From Alteromonas pelagimontana (GTDB taxonomy: Bacteria; Pseudomonadota; Gammaproteobacteria; Enterobacterales; Alteromonadaceae): a stretch of DNA of 64,000 nt. Position numbers and translations under genes: made by a program. The stretch spans positions 1,550,001 to 1,614,000 of the forward strand of contig NZ_CP052766.1 in NCBI RefSeq assembly GCF_002499975.2, in the 5' to 3' direction. Shown here one piece after another: positions 51,221-60,843 of the stretch. The notes beneath the pieces are model-generated. The model was not told the DNA's origin. It did not search any database and saw only the letters and a list, made by a program, of their open reading frames with translations. Position 1 is the first letter of the stretch. The number at the start of each line of letters is the position of its first letter.

Positions 51221-51379
51221 GCGAATAATTTTTAAACAATAAGTGAAGATTTCTTGGCCTAACTTCTGGAGCAGGGTTACTCCCGCAGAGCTATCAGGGG
51301 CCAATTTTCAGCGTTTCCGGTAAGAAATTTTGCTTATTTCTCTAATCTGCTGAATTTCTATTCATTCATGCTCTTGCCC
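51221..51379. repeat. Dispersed repeat, copy 2
   Basis: Matches 41922-42081. Its central hairpin (CTGGAGCA...TACTCCCG) has two mismatches, so this copy is more decayed. It ends about 85 bp before the TonB-like gene. Confidence 0.7.
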
Positions 51380-51464
51380 AAGACTGTGCAGACGCAATTT
51401 CACGGAAATATCCCGATTTGAAAATCAGGGAACTATCAAGGGTAAGACAGGTCTGCAACAAGGT

Positions 51465-52229
51465 ATGACATCATCTATTATTGCCCCTGTGTACGCGCCA
51501 GAGCGCGCTGTTGTTATGGCCAAAACCCATGGCAGGAATAATAGTGGCAGATGGCTGTGGATAATTTCACTGTTGCTGCACACAGGAGTCGTTTTGATTG
51601 TCATTTTTTCTTCTTTCTCAAGGTCGCCAAAGACGCTTTATTCTCCCCCCATAAAGGCAAAACTAATTATTGCCGCACCACCGATAGCGCCATCTTTGTC
51701 AGAAGAAAAAAGCGTTCTGCAGGAACGGAGCCCTGAGGAGAAGAAGGAAGAAGCGAATCCACCGACCGCCTCCGCGCCAGCACAGCCAGCGAATATTACA
51801 CCGGCACCTGCTACAACCAGTGAGGTTTCAGACAGTTTTGCTCCTGAACACCCGGTAAAGCCAAAATTAACGACAAGGCAAACGCTTAATAATTATTTCA
51901 GCCAACGTCAGAGCGCTCAGATTGATGCGTTAGCCGAAGAAGCCACCAAAAATTATCATCAACAGCAAAAATCTCCGGTTATTACAGACAGCCGCAAAGG
52001 AAGTGAAAAGGGGAAAGCCAGTGATGCGCCCGCGCCAGTGAATGTGAACTGTTCAAGTACAATTAACAAAACTGTGGCTCTGTTTAGCCAATGGACCGGG
52101 GGAAGACTAAAGTGCACGCCAAGAAACGGTGAAATTAACAAATATATTGATGCGCGTATTAAGCGATATCCGCAAGAAAAACGGCTAACAGACTCGCCGA
52201 CAGAAGAAAACCGATCAGAACGCCAGTAA
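51465..52229 (+). CDS. Single-pass membrane protein with TonB-like layout, unknown
   Basis: A 254-residue protein. The basic N-terminus is followed by one membrane helix (about 30-50), then a Pro/Ala/Glu-rich linker (70-130) like the periplasmic spacer of TonB. The C-terminal region (about 135-245) has two cysteines (NVNCSSTINK and RLKCTPRNG) that may form a disulfide. The terminal domain does not look like TonB. No family is recognised. The start could also be Met18. The 3' end overlaps the convergent exoD by 15 bp. Confidence 0.7.
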   Translation: MTSSIIAPVYAPERAVVMAKTHGRNNSGRWLWIISLLLHTGVVLIVIFSSFSRSPKTLYSPPIKAKLIIAAPPIAPSLSEEKSVLQERSPEEKKEEANPPTASAPAQPANITPAPATTSEVSDSFAPEHPVKPKLTTRQTLNNYFSQRQSAQIDALAEEATKNYHQQQKSPVITDSRKGSEKGKASDAPAPVNVNCSSTINKTVALFSQWTGGRLKCTPRNGEINKYIDARIKRYPQEKRLTDSPTEENRSERQ

Positions 52230-52796
52230 ATATACCGTTCCGGCAGCTACGATACTGGCTGTAATTAAACCAATCAAAATAACCAACCCGTCTCGGGTAC
52301 TTAAACCTACTGCAAATAATGCAATGGCCAACGCCGGTGCTGATGATGCGAAAGGAAACAATTCAAGCGGCGGCATGGCCAGTGCCAATAGGATGCAGAT
52401 ACCGCCCACCACTCTTTTCATTGTATCGCTGGTGAATTGTGATAAGCGGGGTTTTAATATTCGATCAATTTTATTGGTATAAGGATAAAGTTTCTCCCGT
52501 GCTTTAGTAAATTTATCTCGATTAAATCCTTTTTCCGCCAGCTTTTGAGGAACCTTCGGGCTTTCCCGGCCCGCTAACAATTGACCCGCCACCATTACAA
52601 TCAACACAGAAACAAAAGTAGGTACACCTGGTATCGCACCAGTAGGTAAAATCTCAATTAAAGTTAATGCCAGTAACAGGGGCCCGTAGCCCCGACCACC
52701 AAACGTCCTTACTACCTGCCCAATCGTAAGTTTCTGATCATCGGCATCGTCGTCAAGATGCTTAAGCACTCCGGTCAAAGATAATTGTTCTGCCAT
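52215..52796 (-). CDS. exoD: ExoD-family protein
   Basis: Membrane protein of 193 residues of the ExoD family, named after a Rhizobium gene needed for exopolysaccharide production and alkali tolerance. Motifs are GGRGYGPLLLALTLIEILP and IPGVPTFVSVLIVMVAGQ near 33-70. The C-terminal half has three helices. The biochemical function is unknown. It sits next to a large glycan cluster but is transcribed away from it, so a functional link is only suggestive. Confidence 0.85.
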   Translation of the reverse strand: MAEQLSLTGVLKHLDDDADDQKLTIGQVVRTFGGRGYGPLLLALTLIEILPTGAIPGVPTFVSVLIVMVAGQLLAGRESPKVPQKLAEKGFNRDKFTKAREKLYPYTNKIDRILKPRLSQFTSDTMKRVVGGICILLALAMPPLELFPFASSAPALAIALFAVGLSTRDGLVILIGLITASIVAAGTVYLLAF

Positions 52797-53376
52797 AGAA
52801 ATTTAACACCTTACGAAATGATGCAAACGGTCAAGCAAGGTGTAGACCCTGCTGACAAATGAGCTCGCTAAAAATTTAATCGGTTGTGCAAAAGGATGAT
52901 ACAAATCTTCAGCGCCATACGTGCGCAGATATTCTAATGTCGATCCGTGAGCATACGAGTAACTACTTATCTATGCGGGTCAATTTTAGGCGTTCTGTCA
53001 CAAGAATTGCAGGCATGAAATTAAAGAAAGTGTAGGTGTAACGAGGGGTAGAAGTTAAAAAGGTCGGCTATACTTTAACCAGCAGTTTTAATTGCAAATA
53101 TTTCCAAACCTCCACTTCTTGCAATAACGTTGACTAAGAAAATATTACAAAAGATGTGTAACTTTAACGGAATGTTAAAACTCTTCGACCTATTGCTATA
53201 CCTTTTCAGAATATTCCAACTTACCCCTTGAAGACACTGCTGTAGAAGCTTATAGCCTTCCCTCTACCTAATCATTAAATAAGTTTAATAAAGCGGCACA
53301 TTTATGGCATTTCCTCCCATTCGAATGCCTTATGCAGTAACTAGGTAACTTCTTTAGTTTCTACGACGGAGGTTCT
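52797..53376. other. 580 bp leader region of the glycan cluster
   Basis: Between leftward exoD and the rightward glycan genes. It is A/T-rich from about 53040 on and must contain the cluster promoter. I could not place -35/-10 boxes or an operator with confidence and see no coding ORF. Confidence 0.4.
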
Positions 53377-54372
53377 ATGGCACATCTTAAAAAAAGAGTG
53401 CTTATCGCCGGCGGGGCTGGATTTATAGGTACGAATCTAAGTCACCGGTTATTACGTGATGGCTACAAAGTTTTTTGTGTAGATAACTTTTCAAGCGGCA
53501 CCAAAGCCAACTTGTCATCTCACGAAAATTTCTTTCTTCTTGAACAAGACGTGGCGCAGCCGATAGACATTGATGTCGACTGGATTTTTAACCTCGCCTG
53601 TTGCGCTTCTCCCGTTCAGTATCAGGCAGACCCGCTCCAAACCATCCGTACTAATACTTTAGGCGTGGCAAATTTGCTGACGCTTGCCAGAAACTGTAAT
53701 GCCACTTTACTGCAAGCGTCTACCAGCGAAGTTTATGGTAATCCCAGTGTGCATCCGCAAACAGAAGATTATTTTGGCAACGTTAATCCTATCGGGCCCC
53801 GCGCCTGTTATGACGAAGGCAAGCGGTGCGCCGAAGCTACATGTATGGATTTTCATCGCACTTACGGCACACCTGTCAAAATTGCGCGTATTTTTAACAC
53901 CTACGGCCCAGGCATGCAGCCGGATGATGGCAGAGTAATTTCAAACTTTATTGTTCAAGCGCTGAAAAATGAACCTATTACGGTTTACGGCGATGGCAGT
54001 CAGACCCGGTCCTTCTGCTTTGTTGACGATCTGGTAGAAGGTTTGCTGGCGTTAATGTTCTCACCTTCGGATTTCGTTGGACCGGTAAATCTTGGTAATC
54101 CAGGCGAATTCACTGTAGAAGAACTCGCTCATCAGGTTATTGCCATGACCGGCTCTACATCAGAAATTGTTTATCACCCTCTTCCTACAGATGATCCTGT
54201 GCGGCGCAAACCGGATATCAATCGAGCAAAGGAAGCATTGGGTTGGAAACCACGTATTCCTCTTGAGAAAGGCCTTAAGAGCACAATCAGCTATTTTGAT
54301 GATTTGCTGGCGGTAAAAAGCGCTGTACGACGGGATGAAGAACCCGTTCTTATGCCCATTGCGACCGGTTGA
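53377..54372 (+). CDS. UDP-glucuronate decarboxylase-like SDR
   Basis: Extended SDR of 331 residues resembling UDP-xylose synthase (UXS). The cofactor loop is GGAGFIGTNL (12-21). The catalytic motif YDEGKR (near residues 147-152), with Thr/Ser in ASTSEVYGNP, is the UXS hallmark, and RIFNTYGPGMQPDDGRVISNF follows. It would make UDP-xylose from UDP-glucuronate, a precursor for the glycan. GGAGG precedes ATG 53377. It is the first gene of the cluster, with a 104 bp gap to the next gene. Confidence 0.85.
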   Translation: MAHLKKRVLIAGGAGFIGTNLSHRLLRDGYKVFCVDNFSSGTKANLSSHENFFLLEQDVAQPIDIDVDWIFNLACCASPVQYQADPLQTIRTNTLGVANLLTLARNCNATLLQASTSEVYGNPSVHPQTEDYFGNVNPIGPRACYDEGKRCAEATCMDFHRTYGTPVKIARIFNTYGPGMQPDDGRVISNFIVQALKNEPITVYGDGSQTRSFCFVDDLVEGLLALMFSPSDFVGPVNLGNPGEFTVEELAHQVIAMTGSTSEIVYHPLPTDDPVRRKPDINRAKEALGWKPRIPLEKGLKSTISYFDDLLAVKSAVRRDEEPVLMPIATG

Positions 54373-54476
54373 ATAACCCGTCGTTCACAGGGTAACAATA
54401 TTTGTTCGTTGTAAAACGGCGAGCGCATTCATTCTCGATCATTAATAAAAGCCTCTGAAAATTACTGGAGATAACA

Positions 54477-55589
54477 ATGAAGGATCGTATCCTCATAACA
54501 GGCGGTGCAGGTTTCGTAGGTTCACATCTTGCTGATCAACTGTTACAAGCCGGCTATAACGTTCGGGTTTTAGATAACTTGACTCCCCAGGTTCATGAAA
54601 CCAATGACTGGCCGGACTATCTTGACAAGCGAGTAGAGAAATTGCGCGGTGATGTGCAAGACATGGACGCCGTTACACAAGCTTTGGAAGATGTCGATGC
54701 CGTCTTTCATTTGGCGGCAGCGGTGGGTGTTGGGCAAAGCATGTACGAAATCTGTCACTACACGCAAACCAATAATGTTGGCACCGCGGTACTGCTGGAA
54801 GCGATAGCGAAAAAGCCTGTGAAAAAGCTGGTAGTGGCTTCCAGCATGAGTCTGTATGGCGAAGGTGCTTATTTGGACGAAAGTGGTAATACTGTTTTTC
54901 CACATGAACGGTCGCCGGAAGAGCTGAAGAAAAGCAATTGGGACCCCCGACTTAATGGGCAGGTTTTACGACCCATTGCTACTGACGAAAATAAGCTTCC
55001 CGCTCCTTCCTCAGTTTATGCATTATCCAAGTATGACCAGGAAAAGCTCTGTTTGATGGTAGGTGAAGCCTACAACATTCCCACCACAGCCCTGCGCTTT
55101 TTCAACATCTACGGCCCACGACAAGCACTGTCTAATCCTTACACTGGTGTGCTTGCTATCTTTTCGTCGCGCTATTTAAATGATCGTGCACCAGTAATTT
55201 TTGAAGATGGTCAGCAAAGGCGTGATTTTGTGAGCGTTCATGACATTGCCCAGGCCTGTGTAAAGGCACTGGAATCCGATGCCGCCAACGGACAAGTCTT
55301 TAATATCGGTAGCGGAAATAATTACTCTATTCTCGAACTGGCCGAAAAGGTCGCCGCTCAACTGGGCAAATCCCATCTCACACCGGAAGTGTGCGGAGAA
55401 TATCGGGTAGGAGATATTCGCCATTGCTTCGGTGACATCAGCAAAGCGGAAAAGCTGCTGGGTTACCGCCCCCAGGTTTCATTAGAGCAAGGGTTGGACG
55501 AGCTTGCTCAGTGGCTGCAAAAACAAAGCGCCAATGATCGCGTTGACAGCATGCGTAGCGAGTTATCCAGCAGGGGGTTGAGCAGATGA
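54477..55589 (+). CDS. NAD-dependent nucleotide-sugar epimerase
   Basis: Extended SDR of 370 residues. The cofactor loop is GGAGFVGSHLADQ near 9-21. Catalytic Tyr/Lys are in SVYALSKYDQEK, with Ser in VVASSMSLYGEG. An insertion before the Tyr motif (residues about 140-178) resembles dTDP-L-rhamnose 4-epimerases, but the substrate is not certain. The stop overlaps the following fusion gene by ATGA, so the two are translationally coupled. Confidence 0.78.
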   Translation: MKDRILITGGAGFVGSHLADQLLQAGYNVRVLDNLTPQVHETNDWPDYLDKRVEKLRGDVQDMDAVTQALEDVDAVFHLAAAVGVGQSMYEICHYTQTNNVGTAVLLEAIAKKPVKKLVVASSMSLYGEGAYLDESGNTVFPHERSPEELKKSNWDPRLNGQVLRPIATDENKLPAPSSVYALSKYDQEKLCLMVGEAYNIPTTALRFFNIYGPRQALSNPYTGVLAIFSSRYLNDRAPVIFEDGQQRRDFVSVHDIAQACVKALESDAANGQVFNIGSGNNYSILELAEKVAAQLGKSHLTPEVCGEYRVGDIRHCFGDISKAEKLLGYRPQVSLEQGLDELAQWLQKQSANDRVDSMRSELSSRGLSR

Positions 55590-57679
55590 GAGAAGAAAAC
55601 GCCAATAACTCCCCCGCTCTGGGGGTACTGGAATGGCTGCGACCTGGAGAGCACGAAAGAGCCTTAGCGCTAATTAAAGATCTTCGTAAATTAAATATCA
55701 AGTATCTGCGCACAGGCCTTTCCTGGGCCGATTGGCACACTGAAGAAGGTCGTGAATGGTTTCGCTGGCTAGTGCCCACGCTGGCAAAAGAGGTGCAGAT
55801 TCTTCCATGCTTTACCTACACACCGCCGTCAATCGGCATTGAAGAAAAGACCTCGGCACCGCCCCGGGATATTTCTTACTACGTTCACTTTGTTGAAACC
55901 ATGATCAACGACTATGACGAACATTTTTCGTGGATCGAACTTTGGAACGAACCGAATAACCTCAATGATTGGGACTGGCACCTGGATCCTAACTGGGAAA
56001 TTTTCAGTGAAATGATCACCATGGCAGCCAAGCGCGCCCGGGAAATGGGGAAAAAGACGGTATTAGCAGGCATGTGTCCTACCGATCCCAATTGGCTTAG
56101 TTTGATGTGTGAGCGCGGCGTAGTTCAGAATTTCGACGCTGTTGGTATTCATGGTTTCCCCGGTACCTGGGAGTTCACTCAAGAAACCTGGGCCGACAAA
56201 ATCCGTCAGGTAAAAGAAGTACTGGATTACCACCAGCTTAAGCCCGAAGTATGGATAACCGAAGTTGGATATTCCACCTGGCGACATGACGAAATTATTC
56301 AGGTTAAAAAATTCATTGAAGTGCTTGAAGCACCTGCAGATCGGATTTACTGGTACTGCGGCTATGATCTTCACCCTTATGAAAGCCATCAGGATGGTTT
56401 TCACGAAGATGAACGCCACTATCACTTTGGTTTGAAAACGGCAGACGGGACGCCAAAACTTATTTACCGCATTTGGGAACAAAGTGGCATCGATGGGTTG
56501 CGGAAACTGTCGCAGTCGGTTTTTGACAGCGGTGCTGGTTTAAAACGTGCGCCGACTAACGGCCCGCGGCCACAAATTTCCAAAGCCTCCAGCTCGTCTC
56601 GAAACGAAAAGCCAGTGCTAATCACCGGCGGCGCGGGTTTTGTGGGTACCAACCTCGCCAAGCATTTACTTAACGAAGGCAAACAAGTCTTGATTTTCGA
56701 TAATCTCGGCCGCGCTGGCGTTGAGCAGAATCTTGAATGGCTGTGTGACGAATTTGGCGATCAGGTACAACTGGAAATCGGCGATATTCGCGATGCTCAT
56801 CTGGTGCGGGATGCCGTTGACCACGCTTCTCAGGTTTATCATTTCGCCGCTCAGGTGGCGGTGACTACCAGCCTTGACAGCCCAGAATACGATTTCGATA
56901 TTAACTTGCGCGGCACGCTGAATGTTCTGGAGTCCATGCGCCGACTGTCGTCGCCACCGCCCTTGCTGTTTACCTCGACCAACAAGGTGTACGGCGCGCT
57001 TGAAAACGTGGAGCTGGAAATGCGGGGCGAAAGGTATGTTCCCAAAGCGACCCAGTTTCAAAATGGCGTGAGCGAACAGCAGCATCTGGATTTTCATAGT
57101 CCGTATGGATGTTCAAAAGGCGCTGCAGATCAATACGTACTGGATTATGCCAGAAGCTACAACCTCCCTGCTGTCGTTTTCAGAATGAGCTGCATTTACG
57201 GTGAACATCAGTTTGGCACTGAAGATCAAGGATGGGTAGCTCACTTCCTGCTGCAAGCGCTACGGAATAAACCGCTGACCATTTACGGGGATGGCTGTCA
57301 GGTTCGTGATGTGCTGTATGCGAAAGACTTAATTAACGCTATGACTACCGCGCAGGCAAATATTCAGCAGCTTTCCGGGCGCGCCTTCAATATCGGCGGC
57401 GGCAAGGCCAATGCAATCAGTTTACGGGAATTATTAAGCCGGCTGGAAGCATTGACTGGCGTAAAACCAGATTGCCGGTTCGACGATTGGCGTCAAGGCG
57501 ACCAAAAATATTATGTCTCTAATACTAGCGCGTTCGAAAAGGCCACTGGCTGGAAACCTCAAGTCGGCATTGAAGAAGGGCTCGCTAATATGCGCTTATG
57601 GATCGAACGAAACACTTCTTATTCCCCATTAAACCTGCAATTGGCTAAAAAAGGAGTTGACCATCATGCAATTGCTTGA
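55586..57679 (+). CDS. Fusion: glycoside-hydrolase-like domain plus tyvelose-epimerase-type SDR
   Basis: A 697-residue two-domain protein. Residues about 10-310 form a clan-A TIM-barrel glycosidase-like domain, with the acid/base candidate Glu122 (WIELWNEPNN) and nucleophile candidate Glu226 (VWITEVGYST), both present. A Ser/Pro-rich linker covers 313-342. Residues 343-685 are an SDR close to CDP-paratose 2-epimerase (Tyv): GGAGFVGTNLAKH, STNKVYG, SPYGCSKGAADQY with Tyr507 and Lys511, and TEDQGWVAHF. No signal peptide is present, so the glycosidase domain would act in the cytosol. It overlaps both neighbours (ATGA upstream, 14 bp downstream). I know of no named function for this arrangement. 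Confidence 0.85.
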   Translation: MREENANNSPALGVLEWLRPGEHERALALIKDLRKLNIKYLRTGLSWADWHTEEGREWFRWLVPTLAKEVQILPCFTYTPPSIGIEEKTSAPPRDISYYVHFVETMINDYDEHFSWIELWNEPNNLNDWDWHLDPNWEIFSEMITMAAKRAREMGKKTVLAGMCPTDPNWLSLMCERGVVQNFDAVGIHGFPGTWEFTQETWADKIRQVKEVLDYHQLKPEVWITEVGYSTWRHDEIIQVKKFIEVLEAPADRIYWYCGYDLHPYESHQDGFHEDERHYHFGLKTADGTPKLIYRIWEQSGIDGLRKLSQSVFDSGAGLKRAPTNGPRPQISKASSSSRNEKPVLITGGAGFVGTNLAKHLLNEGKQVLIFDNLGRAGVEQNLEWLCDEFGDQVQLEIGDIRDAHLVRDAVDHASQVYHFAAQVAVTTSLDSPEYDFDINLRGTLNVLESMRRLSSPPPLLFTSTNKVYGALENVELEMRGERYVPKATQFQNGVSEQQHLDFHSPYGCSKGAADQYVLDYARSYNLPAVVFRMSCIYGEHQFGTEDQGWVAHFLLQALRNKPLTIYGDGCQVRDVLYAKDLINAMTTAQANIQQLSGRAFNIGGGKANAISLRELLSRLEALTGVKPDCRFDDWRQGDQKYYVSNTSAFEKATGWKPQVGIEEGLANMRLWIERNTSYSPLNLQLAKKGVDHHAIA

Positions 57680-58670
57680 CGCCCTCGCCCGCAAGCTACC
57701 TGAACAACAAATGCAGCAACGCGCAGCAATAGTCGGCGCACCAGCAACAGTTTCGGTAGAAGAACGTGAAATTGCTGCTCCTAAAGCCAACGAACTGCTA
57801 ATCAAAGTAGAAGGTTGTGGAGTGTGCGCTTCAAGCCTGCCTGATTGGCAGGGCCGGGAATGGACAAAGTACCCGCTCCCGCCGGGTAATCCTGGACACG
57901 AACCTTGGGGCCGGGTTGTTGAGTGTGGTTCTGAGGTTGGCGGCTTTAAGCCAGGGCAGCGAGTTGCTTTTTTGACTGAAAATGGGTTTGCCGACTATGA
58001 CTGTACCGACGCTTCACAAGCGGTTCTACTACCGGATGAGCTCGAAGGTCGCCCTTTTCCCGGCGAGGCCATTGGCTGTGCCATGAATATCTTTCGCCGC
58101 GCCGATATTCAGGCCGGTCAAGATGTGGCTATTGTAGGTGCTGGCTTTCTCGGCTTGCTGCTAGTTCAGTTGGCCGTGGGAGCAGGAGCGAACGTCCACG
58201 TGCTTTCCCGACGGCAGTTTGCCCGAGATAAAGCGCTGGAATTCGGAGCCACCACAGCGCTGGATACCGAAGATTGGTGGGGCAACGCCTGCAAAATTGT
58301 TGAGAAAACCAACGGTGTGGGATGCCAGCGCGTGATTGAAGTCACAGGCTTACAGTTTGCCTTAGATACCGCCACCGAAATGATTGCCGAGTACGGCAAA
58401 CTTATTATTGCTGGCTTTCATCAGGATGGGCTGCGCCAGGTCAATATGCAAACCTGGAACTGGCGCGCAATTGACGTAATCAACGCCCATGAGCGGGCGC
58501 CAGAGCGTTATGTTGAAGGCATGCGTGCGGGCATAAAAGCCACTCTTGGTGGCAGGATATCACCCGAATCAGTACTGACTCATAAATTTTCGTTAGCAGA
58601 AGTGGATAAAGCGTTTTCTATGATGGAAGAACGACCCGATGGATTTATTAAAGGATGGATTGAGCTATGA
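57666..58670 (+). CDS. Zinc-type alcohol dehydrogenase without structural zinc lobe
   Basis: Medium-chain dehydrogenase of 334 residues. Catalytic zinc ligands are Cys in GCGVCASSLPDW and His/Glu in NPGHEPWG. The Rossmann loop is VGAGFLGLLLVQLAVGAGA. The four-cysteine structural zinc cluster that normally follows the catalytic loop is missing. ATG 57666 lies nine bases after AAGGAG; the in-frame TTG three codons earlier would touch that site. It probably oxidises or reduces a sugar hydroxyl in the glycan pathway. Confidence 0.82.
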   Translation: MQLLDALARKLPEQQMQQRAAIVGAPATVSVEEREIAAPKANELLIKVEGCGVCASSLPDWQGREWTKYPLPPGNPGHEPWGRVVECGSEVGGFKPGQRVAFLTENGFADYDCTDASQAVLLPDELEGRPFPGEAIGCAMNIFRRADIQAGQDVAIVGAGFLGLLLVQLAVGAGANVHVLSRRQFARDKALEFGATTALDTEDWWGNACKIVEKTNGVGCQRVIEVTGLQFALDTATEMIAEYGKLIIAGFHQDGLRQVNMQTWNWRAIDVINAHERAPERYVEGMRAGIKATLGGRISPESVLTHKFSLAEVDKAFSMMEERPDGFIKGWIEL

Positions 58671-59692
58671 CGTTAGCCGCAGTAATGGATGCCCCGCCCG
58701 CCACAAGCGTAAAACCACGGCTGGGATTTATAGGAACTGGCTGGATAGGTCAGTTGCGCATGGAAGCGCTGGCAAATAGCGGCCACGCTGAAATTGCCGC
58801 GATTTGTGACTCTCATCAGCAGAACGCGCTTGAGGCCCAAAAAAAGTGTGCACAGGATGCTGAGGTAACAACTTCTTTGGAAGAACTTCTTACTCATGAT
58901 CTTGATGGTGTAGTCATCGCCACCCCAAGCGCGCTCCATAAAGAACAATGTTTAGCCGCCCTGGCCGCTAAAAAAGCGGTGTTTTGTCAAAAGCCTCTGG
59001 CGCGCACGAGCGACGAAACCACGGCTGTCATTGAAGCGGCTCGCAATGCCGACAGGCTCCTCGGCATCGACTTTTCCTATCGCTATCTTGATGGCGTGAA
59101 GAAAATGCGCGAACTGATCAACAGCGGCGAGCTAGGTGAAATTTTCAGTGTTGAGCTGGTGTTCCACAACGCGTACGGCCCCGACAAGCCTTGGTTTTAT
59201 GACTTCTCCCGCTCAGGCGGCGGTTGTGTTATTGACTTAGGCATTCATCTAATCGACCTGGCGCTTTGGCTGCTGGGACCCAACGAGATACGTGGCTTAT
59301 CCAGTCACTTATATAAGGGAGGTAACCGTCTCCAAACTCCGATTAACGATGTTGAAGACTATGCCAATATTGGCTTCCAGCTGGGCAATTGCGATGTACA
59401 GCTAGGCTGCTCATGGAATTTACATGCAGGCCAGGATGCGGTCATTAGTGCTCGCTTTTTTGGCACCCAAGGAGGCATGGAGCTTCGCAATGTGAATGGA
59501 TCTTTCTTTGATTTTGAGACTTTTCATTTGCGAGGAACCCAGCGCAATCAATTAGCCAGCTTTCCCGAAGATTGGGGCGGTCGCGCCTTATGTCATTGGG
59601 CTCAGCAACTGGGTACCAGTCCTCGCTTTGACGCTGAAGTAGAGCAAGTTGCCACGGTTGCTCAAATCATCGACAGGATCTATCAGCGATGA
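58667..59692 (+). CDS. Gfo/Idh/MocA family oxidoreductase
   Basis: NAD(P)-dependent sugar oxidoreductase of 341 residues. The Rossmann loop is GFIGTGWIGQLRME (near 19-32). The usual EKP motif appears as CQKPLART, retaining the Lys. The catalytic D-x-x-x-H stretch is in GGGCVIDLGIHLIDLALWLLG. It overlaps the dehydrogenase upstream and the GT4 gene downstream by ATGA. Together with the zinc dehydrogenase it suggests a two-step oxidation/reduction of a nucleotide sugar. Confidence 0.85.
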   Translation: MTLAAVMDAPPATSVKPRLGFIGTGWIGQLRMEALANSGHAEIAAICDSHQQNALEAQKKCAQDAEVTTSLEELLTHDLDGVVIATPSALHKEQCLAALAAKKAVFCQKPLARTSDETTAVIEAARNADRLLGIDFSYRYLDGVKKMRELINSGELGEIFSVELVFHNAYGPDKPWFYDFSRSGGGCVIDLGIHLIDLALWLLGPNEIRGLSSHLYKGGNRLQTPINDVEDYANIGFQLGNCDVQLGCSWNLHAGQDAVISARFFGTQGGMELRNVNGSFFDFETFHLRGTQRNQLASFPEDWGGRALCHWAQQLGTSPRFDAEVEQVATVAQIIDRIYQR

Positions 59693-60843
59693 AGATACTG
59701 ATGACCGCTGACACCGTCGGCGGAGTTTGGACCTATGCAATTAGTCTTTGTCGTGCGCTCAATCAGTTAGGTGTGGAGGTAGGTCTTGCCACCATGGGTG
59801 CGCCAATGACAGAGCAGCAGCGCCGACAATCGGCACAGCTAAGCGCAACAACAATATTTGAAAGCAATTTTCGACTGTGCTGGATGGAAGACTCGGAACA
59901 GGATGTAAACGCAGCTGCCCAGTGGCTATTGGAGCTGCAAGAGGAATATAAACCGGATCTCGTACACTTGAATGACTTGGCGCATGGGGATCTCAATTGG
60001 CATGCACCAGTGTTGATGGTGGTTCACTCTTGCGTTTATACCTGGTGGCAAGCCACGCTGGGTCGTGATCCTGATGAACAGCGCTGGAAGCAGTATAAAT
60101 CAATGGTGACTGCAAGTGCGCAATCAGTCGATACGTTAGTTGCGCCTACTTATGCAATGTTGAATAGCTTTCAAAACGTATACGGTTCCGTTCGTCGCTC
60201 ACAGATAATTTATAACGGCCGGGATTGGCCAGCCTTGCCCGCGAGTGACACCAAGCCCATTCTGGAAGAACCTCAGAACATTCCCTCAGCGCCCTACATT
60301 TTTGCCGCGGGTCGACTGTGGGATCAAGCTAAAAATCTGGCTCTGCTTGCCAGCATCAGCGCTGATTTGAGCTGGCCGGTATATGTCGCCGGGCAAAGCG
60401 AGGATCCCAACGGCGGCAGTGCTGAATTTGAAAATGTGCACTGTCTGGGAATGCTGGCAGAAGACCAACTGGCACCATGGCTTTACCAAAGTCAGATATA
60501 TGTCGCCCCTGCCTTTTATGAGCCTTTTGGTCTGGCTATTTTAGAAGCAGCGCGCGCGGGAAATGCGCTGGTACTAAGCGATATTCCGAGCCTGCGAGAA
60601 GTCTGGGAAGATGCAGCAACCTATGTGAATCCTCATGATGCGCAGTCTTTAAACACCGCGTTAGCATCACTAACCGACGACCCCGAGCTACGCCGCTTAC
60701 AAGCTGCGAAAGCCCAGCGCCGAGCGGCTCGTTATAGCGAAAGCGCTATGGCGCAAGGCTACTATGATACTTATCACCAGATGTTAACTAGTCGCCATTC
60801 ACCGTCTAAAACGTCTTTTGCTTCTGCTGGAGTAACTTTATGA
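59689..60843 (+). CDS. GT4-family glycosyltransferase
   Basis: GT-B glycosyltransferase of 384 residues. The N-terminal half starts MKILMTADTVGGVWTYAISL, typical of glycogen-synthase-like GT4 enzymes. The C-terminal half carries the donor-binding E-x7-E motif EPFGLAILEAARAG (near 282-290). The donor and acceptor are unknown. It is cytosolic or membrane-associated. ATGA overlaps link it with the oxidoreductase and the first CgeB gene. Confidence 0.87.
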   Translation: MKILMTADTVGGVWTYAISLCRALNQLGVEVGLATMGAPMTEQQRRQSAQLSATTIFESNFRLCWMEDSEQDVNAAAQWLLELQEEYKPDLVHLNDLAHGDLNWHAPVLMVVHSCVYTWWQATLGRDPDEQRWKQYKSMVTASAQSVDTLVAPTYAMLNSFQNVYGSVRRSQIIYNGRDWPALPASDTKPILEEPQNIPSAPYIFAAGRLWDQAKNLALLASISADLSWPVYVAGQSEDPNGGSAEFENVHCLGMLAEDQLAPWLYQSQIYVAPAFYEPFGLAILEAARAGNALVLSDIPSLREVWEDAATYVNPHDAQSLNTALASLTDDPELRRLQAAKAQRRAARYSESAMAQGYYDTYHQMLTSRHSPSKTSFASAGVTL

